From Ardenticatenales bacterium (GTDB taxonomy: Bacteria; Chloroflexota; Anaerolineae; Promineifilales; UBA4811), in assembly GCA_030667645.1 (NCBI GenBank), contig DAOUVM010000222.1:1-5107 (forward strand): a DNA stretch of 5,107 nucleotides, written 5' to 3'. Below the pieces are notes generated by a model that ran no database searches, was not told the DNA's origin, and was given only the letters and a program-made list of their open reading frames with translations. Each line of letters opens with the position of its first letter. The first letter of the stretch is position 1. Shown here one piece after another: positions 1 through 5,107 of the stretch. Position numbers and translations under genes: made by a program.

Positions 1-2
1 AG

Positions 3-1793
3 ACGCCACGCGTGGGCGTGTTTGTCTGCCACTGTGGCTCGAACATCGGTGGTTACCTCGACGTGCCCGCCGTGGCCGAATATGCCCAGAGCCTGCCCGG
101 TGTGGTTCACGCTGAGCACAATTTGTACACCTGCTCGCAGGATTCTATCACCCATATCTCTGAGCGCGTCAAAGAGTTGGAACTGAACCGGGTGGTGGTG
201 GCGGCCTGCACTCCTCTGACGCACGAGCCGCTTTTCCAGGATAGCCTGCGGGCGGCTGGTCTAAACCCCTACCTGTTTGATATGGCGAATATCCGCAACC
301 AGTGTTCGTGGGTTCATGGCGATGATTGGGCAGCGGGGACAGCCAAAGCGCGGGACCTGGTCGGCATGGCTGTAGCCAGGGCGAACCGGCTGGAGCCTCT
401 GACGACATCGGTAGTGCCCGTTTGCAAACGGGCACTGGTAGTCGGCGGTGGTCCGGCCGGGATGAACGCGGCGTTGACCCTGGCGGCTCAGGGGATTGTG
501 GTTACGCTGGTCGAGCGAGAGACGCGATTAGGCGGCAATCTGCGCCATTTGCACTATCTGATAGATTCGGAAATCGGGGGATCGCACAAAGCGCCAAGTC
601 CGGGGCCCGGTGGTTCCGACCCTCAGGCGTACCTGCATGATCTCATCCGGCGCGTGGAGACTGAGCCTCTGATTGAGATCTGCCTGGGCACGGAGTTGGT
701 CAGATCGAGCGGTTTCAAGGGGAACTTTAACTCTATCCTCAAGACGCCTGTCGGGGAGACGGAGGTAGCCCACGGGGCGACAATCGTCGCCTGCGGCGGA
801 CAGGAGTATCGCGGATCAGAGTATGGATACGGCACCCACCCAGAGATTCTGACCCTGTTGGAGTTTGAGGAGGTGATGGCGACCTGTGCTGCAAGTAGCG
901 GCGAGGATCGCATGGTTGGTGACCTGCCCGACTCTGTTGTGATGATCCTCTGCGCTGGCCTGCCAGCCGAGAGGTTCTGCAGCCGCATATGCTGCACCGC
1001 GGCCCTCAAGAACGCGCTTGTACTCAAACGACTTCGCCCGGCGGCCCGCGTCACGGTGCTCTACCGAGACATCCGCACGTTTGGTCTCAAGGAGTCGCTA
1101 TACACCGAGGCGCGCAGGCAGGGGGTCTTGTTCGTCCGCTACGATTTTGAGCACAAGCCCGTGGTGACGATTGAGAAGGGGCTGAGAATACAAGTCCGTG
1201 AGCAGATCTTGGGACAACCGCTAGAGTTGCATCCCGATCTGCTGGTGCTTGGTACACCGATGGTGCCGTCCAATGGCGCGGACGTATTGGCCAGCGCGCT
1301 CAAGGTAGGTGTCGACCTGGATGGTTGGTTCATGGAGGCCCATGTCAAGCTGCGCCCGGTTGACTTTGCGGCCGATGGAGTGTACCTGGCAGGGGCAGCC
1401 CACTATCCCAAATTGCTGGGCGAGACCATCATCCAGGCCCAGGCAGCGGCCGCCCGTGCCATGACTATTCTAAGCAAGGACGCTCTGGACGTTGGAGGCG
1501 TGGTTGCCCAGGTGGACCCGGAAGAGTGTGTCGGTTGCCTGACATGCGTTCGGGTTTGTCCTTTCGATGTGCCCCAGGTGCGGACAGGTCTGACGGGAGT
1601 CGGAGGGATCGCTGGCGCAGCTTACATCGAACCCGCCCAGTGTCAGGGTTGTGGCATCTGCGTTGGCGAGTGCCCAGCGAGAGCGATCCAACTGCTGCAT
1701 TACCGGGATGAGCAGGTGGAAGCCCAGATTGAGGCTTATTGCAGCGCGATGGAACTGCCGACCGGCGTGCCCCTGCTTGACGTCGGAGCGTAG
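3..1793 (+). CDS. hdrA: HdrA-like heterodisulfide reductase subunit A, FAD/iron-sulfur electron hub (5' partial)
   Basis: Flavin and iron-sulfur subunit of a cytoplasmic Hdr complex; in this family it distributes or bifurcates electrons among MvhD, HdrBC and ferredoxin or NAD(P)H. Residues are counted from the GTG at 12. The N-terminal HdrA domain has the VFVCHCGSNIGG start (C6, C8) with C41, C66 and C98. A Rossmann FAD motif GGGPAG lies at 145-150, followed by ERETRLGGNLR. The HdrA cysteine signature is at C314, C323, C327 and C328 (FCSRICC). Two C-terminal [4Fe-4S] motifs are at C506/509/512/516 and C544/547/550/554. The GTG at 12 is probably not the start: the frame is open to the window edge and reads TPRVGVFVCHCG, as inside typical HdrA proteins, so the true start is upstream. 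The ferredoxin domain inserted in methanogen HdrA is absent (about residues 220-265), as in short bacterial forms. mvhD follows after 31 bp. The family call is firm; the electron donor is inferred. Confidence 0.93.
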   Translation, partial: TPRVGVFVCHCGSNIGGYLDVPAVAEYAQSLPGVVHAEHNLYTCSQDSITHISERVKELELNRVVVAACTPLTHEPLFQDSLRAAGLNPYLFDMANIRNQCSWVHGDDWAAGTAKARDLVGMAVARANRLEPLTTSVVPVCKRALVVGGGPAGMNAALTLAAQGIVVTLVERETRLGGNLRHLHYLIDSEIGGSHKAPSPGPGGSDPQAYLHDLIRRVETEPLIEICLGTELVRSSGFKGNFNSILKTPVGETEVAHGATIVACGGQEYRGSEYGYGTHPEILTLLEFEEVMATCAASSGEDRMVGDLPDSVVMILCAGLPAERFCSRICCTAALKNALVLKRLRPAARVTVLYRDIRTFGLKESLYTEARRQGVLFVRYDFEHKPVVTIEKGLRIQVREQILGQPLELHPDLLVLGTPMVPSNGADVLASALKVGVDLDGWFMEAHVKLRPVDFAADGVYLAGAAHYPKLLGETIIQAQAAAARAMTILSKDALDVGGVVAQVDPEECVGCLTCVRVCPFDVPQVRTGLTGVGGIAGAAYIEPAQCQGCGICVGECPARAIQLLHYRDEQVEAQIEAYCSAMELPTGVPLLDVGA

Positions 1794-1824
1794 TACAGGT
1801 TAGACGGAATCGGAGGAAGGGCAC

Positions 1825-2286
1825 ATGAGCGAGAACCATGTCTTTGAGCCGAGGATCCTTGCGTTTTGCTGCCACCATTGCGCCTATGTTGCGGCCGACC
1901 TGACAGGGGCGATGCGCCTCACGTACCCATCCAATCTGCGGATTGTCAGAATCCCCTGTTCGGGCAAGCTGGACGTCATCCAGACACTTGGCGCCTTTGA
2001 GGGCGGCCTGGACGGCGTGATGGTTGCGGGCTGATTGGAGGGCGATTGTCATTACCTGGATGGTAATCTGGCCGCAAAGAAACGTGTCAAGTATATTCAG
2101 AGAGTTCTGAACGCGATTGGGATGGAGAGTGATCGCATAGCCATGGTCAACCTGTCTTCGGCGATGGGAGCCCAATTCGCCCAGGTGGCCACCGAGATGA
2201 CAGAGCGGATACGCAAGTTGGGACCGAACCCGCTGCGGCACTCGCCCCAGGCCAAAGCGCCGGATGGTCCCGACGCTAGTGAGTAG
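1825..2286 (+). CDS. mvhD: MvhD-family [2Fe-2S] electron-transfer subunit, probable selenoprotein (in-frame UGA as Sec70)
   Basis: Small [2Fe-2S] protein that links HdrA to an electron donor or acceptor (hydrogenase, formate dehydrogenase or, in Moorella-type complexes, MetVF). It reads as 153 residues if the TGA at 2032-2034 is decoded as selenocysteine. Family landmarks are continuous across the TGA: FCCHHC (C15, C16, C19), RLTYPSN, IPCSGKLD (C45), then DGVMVAG-U70-LEGDCHYLDGN (C75, H76, Y77), a KKRVKYIQ helix, and SSAMGAQFA with a GPNPL ending. The usual family motif is G-C-x2-GDCHY, so U70 replaces a conserved cluster-region cysteine. The start is set by GGAGG at 1812-1816, 8 nt before the ATG. 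The stop TAG (2284-2286) overlaps the next gene's Shine-Dalgarno. Automated annotation would truncate it to 69 residues or call a pseudogene. A TGT/TGC-to-TGA mutation or sequencing error is the alternative, less likely given the intact downstream frame and the hairpin. Confidence 0.9.
2032..2034 (+). other. In-frame UGA, probable selenocysteine codon (Sec70 of MvhD)
   Basis: This TGA interrupts an otherwise continuous mvhD frame. The residue before it is G69 and the residues after it are LEGDCHY, so the codon falls on the conserved Cys of the MvhD G-C-x2-GDCHY motif. A one-base change would restore TGT or TGC. Replacing a redox or metal-binding Cys with Sec is the normal pattern in selenoproteins, and the archaeal relative VhuD is known as a selenoprotein. 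The selA/selB/selC/selD machinery is not in this window. Confidence 0.82.
2035..2073 (+). promoter_or_regulatory. Bacterial SECIS-like stem-loop downstream of the mvhD UGA
   Basis: The core is a perfect 6-bp stem: ATTACC (2051-2056) pairs with GGTAAT (2062-2067) around the 5-nt loop TGGAT (2057-2061). The apical loop starts 22 nt after the UGA and has guanines at its second and third positions. Both the spacing and the loop guanine agree with what is known of bacterial SECIS elements, which lie inside the coding region just after the UGA and bind SelB. A weak lower stem (GGC 2041-2043 with GCC 2071-2073) is possible. The function is inferred from geometry and was not tested by folding software. 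Confidence 0.7.
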
Positions 2287-2297
2287 GAGTCATCAAC

Positions 2298-2864
2298 ATG
2301 ACCGATGATAGAATTCGTACCTTCCGCAAGCTGGTTACGCTCAAGGATGGGGCTCGGGTGCTGTTCCGGGTGTTGGCGCCACCGGACAAGGAAGCGCTGG
2401 TGGCTCTGTTTCAATCGGTTGCCGCAGATGACCTGCGCTACATTCGGAGCGACGTTCGGGATAAAGCACTTGTGGCCGGATGGGCCCTGGACCCTGACTA
2501 TGATCGGGTGCTGCCGATCATTGCCCTGGTTCAGGAACGGATCGTGGGTGAGGCCACGCTGCACTTCAAGTCAGGCCCCCACGCGCATGCGGCTGAACTC
2601 CGCATCTTCCTGGCCAGCGATTTCCGTCGCCGGGGTTTGGGTCTCCAAATGCTGGGAATGATGTTCGAACTTGCCCGCTGGCGTGACATACACCTGCTGG
2701 AGGCACAGATCGTCGCCGATCAGAGCAGGGTCATCAAGGCGTTCAAAAAGTTGGGTTTTGAACAGCAAGGGTTGCTAGAGGATTACTTTTCAACGCCGGA
2801 CCTAGAGCCGCGGGACGTGGCGGTACTTGTCAAGCGATTATTGGCTCCTCAAGATGAGTTCTGA
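2298..2864 (+). CDS. GNAT-family N-acetyltransferase of unknown substrate
   Basis: A 188-residue soluble, single-domain acetyl-CoA-dependent acyltransferase of the GNAT fold. It opens with a GARVLFRVLAPPDKEAL segment, similar in style to the N-terminal strand and helix of GNAT domains in PatZ/AcuA-type protein acetyltransferases. The core has strand IVGEATLHF, then ELRIFLASDF leading into the acetyl-CoA pyrophosphate loop R-x-x-G-x-G as RRRGLG at 110-115. Motif B follows, with IVADQSRV and KLGF at 151-154. The C-terminus (LEPRDVAVLVKRLL) completes the sheet. AGGAG at 2285-2289, overlapping the mvhD stop, is 8 nt before the ATG and supports this start; only 11 bp separate the genes, implying co-transcription. 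No transmembrane or signal segment is seen. The substrate cannot be read from sequence. Acetylation of an operon or Wood-Ljungdahl protein is an attractive but unproven idea; a small-molecule substrate is equally possible. Confidence 0.88.
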   Translation: MTDDRIRTFRKLVTLKDGARVLFRVLAPPDKEALVALFQSVAADDLRYIRSDVRDKALVAGWALDPDYDRVLPIIALVQERIVGEATLHFKSGPHAHAAELRIFLASDFRRRGLGLQMLGMMFELARWRDIHLLEAQIVADQSRVIKAFKKLGFEQQGLLEDYFSTPDLEPRDVAVLVKRLLAPQDEF

Positions 2865-2894
2865 GAAGGACTGTCCTGCGCGGCCCTTTTGCAT

Positions 2895-2900
2895 GGAGGT
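2895..2900 (+). promoter_or_regulatory. Ribosome binding site fixing the GTG start of metV
   Basis: A strong Shine-Dalgarno, GGAGGT, lies 6 nt upstream of GTG 2907-2909. The longer in-frame reading from TTG 2889 would place this site inside the coding region, so the GTG start is preferred. The resulting N-terminus, (M)ITGEQKPLEEI, also matches the usual beginning of MetV proteins. Confidence 0.85.
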
Positions 2901-2906
2901 ATTATC

Positions 2907-3656
2907 GTGATCACAGGCGAACAAAAGCCACTGGAGGAGATCAAGGGGTTCCTGGGCGACGACCGCAATGTGTTGGTCGTGGGGTGCGGGACATGTGTCA
3001 CCGTCTGTTTTGCTGGCGGAGAGAAAGAAGCACAGATCCTCGCCTCATCGCTCCGGATGAGTACAAAGCTGGGTGGTGACCCCAAGGAGGTATCGGATGT
3101 GACCGTCCAGCGTCAATGCGAATGGGAATACCTGGATGTCATTGAGAAGGAGGTCCAGGAGGCCGACATCATAGTCTCGTTGGCCTGTGGCATTGGAGTG
3201 CAGGCGATGGCCAAGCATTTCCCGGAAAAGTGGGTGGTGCCTGGCCTGAACACGAACTTCCTGGGGCTGCCGGAGGAGCAGGGACTCTGGACCGAGCAGT
3301 GCCAGGCTTGCGGCGACTGCGTCCTGGCGCTGACCGGGGGCATTTGCCCCATTGCGCGCTGCGCCAAGCAGTTGCTCAACGGCCCCTGCGGTGGTTCTGA
3401 GAACGGCCTGTGTGAGGTCAAGCGAGTCAAGAAGGATGGCGGCATCCCGGTGATGGAGACGGATGCCAGAGGGCGAAAGAGACCGGTTATGGAAGACGTC
3501 GAGTGCGCGTGGCATCTCATTCATGAGCGGCTGAGTTCACTCGATAAGCTCGACTTGCTGATGGAAGTGCAGCCGCCCAAGGACTGGTCGACTTCGCGCG
3601 ATGGCGGCCCGCGACGGATCGTGCGCGAGGACCTGCTTTTGTTGGATGAGGGATAA
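2907..3656 (+). CDS. metV: MetV, iron-sulfur/zinc subunit of methylenetetrahydrofolate reductase
   Basis: Partner of MetF in the two-subunit MTHFR of acetogens and other Wood-Ljungdahl bacteria; it carries metal centres that pass electrons to the MetF flavin. 249 residues from the GTG start. The N-terminal half has VVGCGTCVTVCFAGGEKE (C27, C30, C34) in a Rossmann-like domain, then VQRQCEWEYLD and SLACGIGVQ. The C-terminal half is the MTHFR_C cysteine-rich region: C132, C135, C138, C147, C152, C161 and C169, including QACGDC, CPIARCAK and NGPCGG. A charged tail ends with KDWSTSRDGG. No signal peptide is seen, so it is cytoplasmic. It lies 42 bp after the GNAT gene and its TAA is separated from the metF ATG by one base, so the two are translationally coupled, as expected for a stoichiometric pair. 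Confidence 0.95.
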   Translation: MITGEQKPLEEIKGFLGDDRNVLVVGCGTCVTVCFAGGEKEAQILASSLRMSTKLGGDPKEVSDVTVQRQCEWEYLDVIEKEVQEADIIVSLACGIGVQAMAKHFPEKWVVPGLNTNFLGLPEEQGLWTEQCQACGDCVLALTGGICPIARCAKQLLNGPCGGSENGLCEVKRVKKDGGIPVMETDARGRKRPVMEDVECAWHLIHERLSSLDKLDLLMEVQPPKDWSTSRDGGPRRIVREDLLLLDEG

Positions 3657-3657
3657 G

Positions 3658-4647
3658 ATGACAGATCAAGCTGCAACAAACGGCTTCAAATCGGGCAGTA
3701 ATCTCGAAACGGTGCTGCGAGCCGGCCACTTTGCCGTCACGGGTGAGCTGGGTCCGCCGCAAAACGCAGATGGTGAGCACATCCGTGAAAAGGCCGGCTT
3801 TCTCCGGGGATTCGTGGACGCGGTCAATATCACCGACAACCAGACGGCCGTCGTACGCATGTCCTCTATCGGCGCTGCCATCATTGCCATACAGGAGGGA
3901 TTGGAGCCGGTGATGCAGATGACCTGCCGGGATCGCAATCGGCTGGCGATGCAGGCAGATTTCCTGGGTGCCTATGCGCTTGGCATCCGGAATATGCTTG
4001 CTCTCACAGGTGACCATCAGTCGTTTGGCAATCACCCAACGGCCAAGAACGTCCATGATGTGGACTCGCTGCAACTGCTAACCATGCTGCGCGACCTGCG
4101 AGACGAGAAGAAATTCGACTGTGGCGATCTTATCAAGGAGTGCGAACCTCGTTTCTTTGTCGGTGCGGCCGCTGCGCCCGAGGCCGGTCCTACTGAATGG
4201 AGACCGTACCGCCTGGCCAAGAAGGTCAGCGCCGGGGCTGATTTCATCCAAACCCAATTGGTCTACAATGTGGACGCGTTCAAGAGATATATGGAAGAGG
4301 TTCGCAAGCTGGGCCTGCACGAGAAAGTGTATATCCTTGTCGGTGTTGGGCCGCTCAAGGGGCCTGGGATGGCCAAATATATGCGCGACTTTGTCCCTGG
4401 CATCTCTATGCCGGACCATATTATTGATCGGATGACCAAAGCGGCTACCGGTATCCCCAAAGAGGAAAAAAAGGCCCGGCGGGACGCCTGGCGGGCGGAA
4501 GGGATCCAGGTCTGCATCGAACTGATGCAGGAGGTGCGCGAAATCGAAGGCGTTGCCGGCGTTCACGTGATGGCCATAGAGTGGGAAGAAGCGGTCGAGT
4601 CGATTGTAGAGGGGGCGGGCATGCTGCCCCGGCCGGTTGTAGAGTAG
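3658..4647 (+). CDS. metF: MetF, 5,10-methylenetetrahydrofolate reductase catalytic subunit
   Basis: Flavin TIM-barrel enzyme reducing 5,10-methylene-THF to 5-methyl-THF, the methyl donor for the corrinoid protein in the Wood-Ljungdahl pathway (and potentially for methionine synthesis). 329 residues, slightly longer than E. coli MetF (about 296). Visible landmarks: TGELGPP with E30 at the place of the catalytic Glu of MetF (E. coli SFEFFPP); DAVNITDNQ; QMTCRDRNR at the position of the E. coli HLTC strand; LALTGDH with D119 equivalent to the flavin- and folate-contacting Asp; GADFIQTQLVYN corresponding to the ITQFFFD segment; and VGVGPL like the GIMPV loop. The ATG at 3658 is chosen over an in-frame ATG at 3601 because the latter lies deep inside metV; GAGGG at 3648-3652 is 5 nt upstream. 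It is coupled to metV. Reductant supply through MetV and the Hdr subunits is inferred from gene order. Confidence 0.96.
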   Translation: MTDQAATNGFKSGSNLETVLRAGHFAVTGELGPPQNADGEHIREKAGFLRGFVDAVNITDNQTAVVRMSSIGAAIIAIQEGLEPVMQMTCRDRNRLAMQADFLGAYALGIRNMLALTGDHQSFGNHPTAKNVHDVDSLQLLTMLRDLRDEKKFDCGDLIKECEPRFFVGAAAAPEAGPTEWRPYRLAKKVSAGADFIQTQLVYNVDAFKRYMEEVRKLGLHEKVYILVGVGPLKGPGMAKYMRDFVPGISMPDHIIDRMTKAATGIPKEEKKARRDAWRAEGIQVCIELMQEVREIEGVAGVHVMAIEWEEAVESIVEGAGMLPRPVVE

Positions 4648-4763
4648 TCGAGGGTTGACGATTATTCATGTCGCGGGCGCCAAAGGCGGACGACTTGAAC
4701 GGGAGATGGCTTTTCGCCTTTCGCCCATTGTGACCACTGAATTCCTGTGAACTACCCTCGACT
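4646..4763 (+). promoter_or_regulatory. Structured metF-hdrC spacer: 10-bp inverted repeat enclosing a long stem-loop
   Basis: The 127-bp gap between metF and hdrC holds no gene that I can support. A perfect inverted repeat, AGTCGAGGGT (4646-4655) and ACCCTCGACT (4754-4763), brackets it. The left arm overlaps the metF stop and the right arm directly touches the hdrC Shine-Dalgarno. If transcribed, the arms could pair into a closing stem with the hairpin at 4675-4726 inside, giving a roughly 118-nt folded leader. Possible roles are RNA processing or stability between the cistrons, translational control of hdrC, or an uncharacterised cis-regulatory RNA. I recognise no known riboswitch class. 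Function is inferred only. Confidence 0.45.
4675..4726 (+). other. Stem-loop in the metF-hdrC spacer
   Basis: GGGCG (4675-4679) pairs with CGCCC (4722-4726). After a 2-nt bulge (4680-4681), AAAGGCG (4682-4688) pairs with CGCCTTT (4715-4721), extended by a G-T and an A-T pair. This gives about 14 pairs closing a 22-nt loop (4691-4712). It has no downstream T-tract, so it does not look like an intrinsic terminator; a processing, stabilising or regulatory hairpin fits better. Confidence 0.5.
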
Positions 4764-4767
4764 GGAG
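4764..4767 (+). promoter_or_regulatory. Ribosome binding site of hdrC
   Basis: GGAG lies 7 nt before ATG 4775 and 13 nt before the in-frame ATG 4781, favouring the first as the start. It is immediately adjacent to the right arm of the inverted repeat ending at 4763, so closing that stem could affect ribosome access. Confidence 0.65.
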
Positions 4768-4774
4768 TGAGAGA

Positions 4775-5107
4775 ATGGTTATGACCGTAGAGATCAAGGC
4801 CGATCTGGCAAGGGAAATCGAGAAAAGGACAGGGCAGAATGCCTTTTTGTGCTACCAGTGTATCCGCTGCACCAGCGGATGCCCTCTGACCGACTTTTTT
4901 GACCGGACTCCCAACGAGATCATGCGGCTAGTGCAGGTAGGGGACGAAGATGCTGCATTGAATTCCAAGACTCCCTGGCTGTGTGCCTCCTGTCTCACCT
5001 GCACCACCCGCTGTCCGCAAGGATTGGACATTGCCCGAATTATGGAGGCGCTGACTCAGATTGCTCTGGAACGGGGCGTGGAGCCCAAGGTGCCGGAGGT
5101 GGCGCTC
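4775..5107 (+). CDS. hdrC: HdrC-like heterodisulfide reductase subunit C (3' partial)
   Basis: Small ferredoxin-like subunit that relays electrons between HdrA and the HdrB catalytic or cluster subunit in cytoplasmic Hdr complexes. The first 111 residues are present and the frame is open at the window end. Two [4Fe-4S] motifs of HdrC type are visible: C26/C29/C32/C36 in CYQCIRCTSGCP and C70/C73/C76/C80 in CASCLTCTTRCP. The second is followed by QGLDIARIMEALTQIA, the characteristic HdrC helix. The short N-terminal region and absence of membrane segments agree with a soluble HdrC rather than a succinate dehydrogenase iron-sulfur subunit or the HdrD fusion; a fusion beyond the window cannot be excluded. 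It is separated from metF by an unusually long structured spacer. In related clusters hdrB normally follows hdrC, so hdrB is expected just downstream. Confidence 0.92.
   Translation, partial: MVMTVEIKADLAREIEKRTGQNAFLCYQCIRCTSGCPLTDFFDRTPNEIMRLVQVGDEDAALNSKTPWLCASCLTCTTRCPQGLDIARIMEALTQIALERGVEPKVPEVAL

Noticed and set aside
1465..2241. 258-codon open frame on the minus strand
   Set aside because: It lies antisense to the end of hdrA and most of mvhD, has no recognisable domain or ribosome site, and its composition is that of a G+C-rich shadow frame.
1825..2286. Two separate short genes, or an mvhD pseudogene split by a stop at 2032-2034
   Set aside because: The MvhD motif reads through the TGA in one frame with no indel, the stop falls exactly on a conserved Cys position, and a SECIS-like hairpin follows. 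No convincing ribosome site and start serve the second half.
2889..2906. Longer metV beginning at TTG 2889
   Set aside because: The strong GGAGGT would be internal to that reading and sits at ideal distance from GTG 2907; the extra six residues are not typical of MetV.
3601..3657. Longer metF beginning at ATG 3601
   Set aside because: It would overlap metV by 56 bp and add a Cys-rich 19-residue leader from the wrong frame; ATG 3658 has its own Shine-Dalgarno.
4655..4690. Promoter using TTGACG at 4655-4660 as a -35 box
   Set aside because: No acceptable -10 sequence is found 16-18 bp downstream, where the sequence is G+C-rich; a separate hdrC promoter cannot be supported.
4675..4735. Rho-independent terminator after metF
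   Set aside because: The stem is good, but the sequence after it (ATTGTGACC) has no T-run and the loop is long at 22 nt.
4648..4774. tRNA gene (including tRNA-Sec) in the spacer
   Set aside because: No cloverleaf, T-loop consensus or CCA-type acceptor end could be arranged around the observed stems.

Overview
This window is a compact bacterial operon, with every gene on the + strand. It encodes a heterodisulfide-reductase-linked methylenetetrahydrofolate reductase (MetV/MetF with HdrA, MvhD and HdrC), the last step of the methyl branch of the Wood-Ljungdahl (reductive acetyl-CoA) pathway. The gene set matches the hexaheteromeric MetVF-HdrABC-MvhD enzyme described from the acetogen Moorella thermoacetica. 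The host is most likely a strictly anaerobic bacterium with a tetrahydrofolate-based C1 pathway. The G+C-rich sequence and the style of the proteins fit Chloroflexota (Anaerolineae/Dehalococcoidia-like) or Desulfobacterota, but this is an impression and not a placement.

Layout. An hdrA frame is already open at the left edge and ends at 1793. An mvhD gene (1825-2286) follows, with an in-frame TGA at 2032-2034. The TGA sits exactly where the family has a cluster-binding cysteine and is followed by a bacterial SECIS-like hairpin, so I read it as one 153-residue selenoprotein rather than two broken ORFs. Next come a GNAT-fold acetyltransferase (2298-2864), metV (2907-3656, GTG start) and metF (3658-4647, one base after metV). 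A 127-bp gap (4648-4774) carries a strong stem-loop nested inside a perfect 10-bp inverted repeat that abuts the next Shine-Dalgarno sequence. An hdrC gene starts at 4775 and runs off the right edge.

How the parts work together. HdrA is the FAD and iron-sulfur electron hub and possible bifurcation site. MvhD passes electrons to or from HdrA through a [2Fe-2S] cluster, here probably with a selenocysteine ligand. HdrC (with an HdrB presumably just beyond the window) is a further electron-transfer arm. MetV bridges to MetF, which reduces methylene-THF to methyl-THF. The GNAT enzyme is the unexpected member and is not part of the known complex.

Most notable points: the probable selenocysteine in MvhD, the GNAT gene inside the operon, the structured metF-hdrC spacer, and an HdrA without the inserted ferredoxin domain found in methanogen HdrA.
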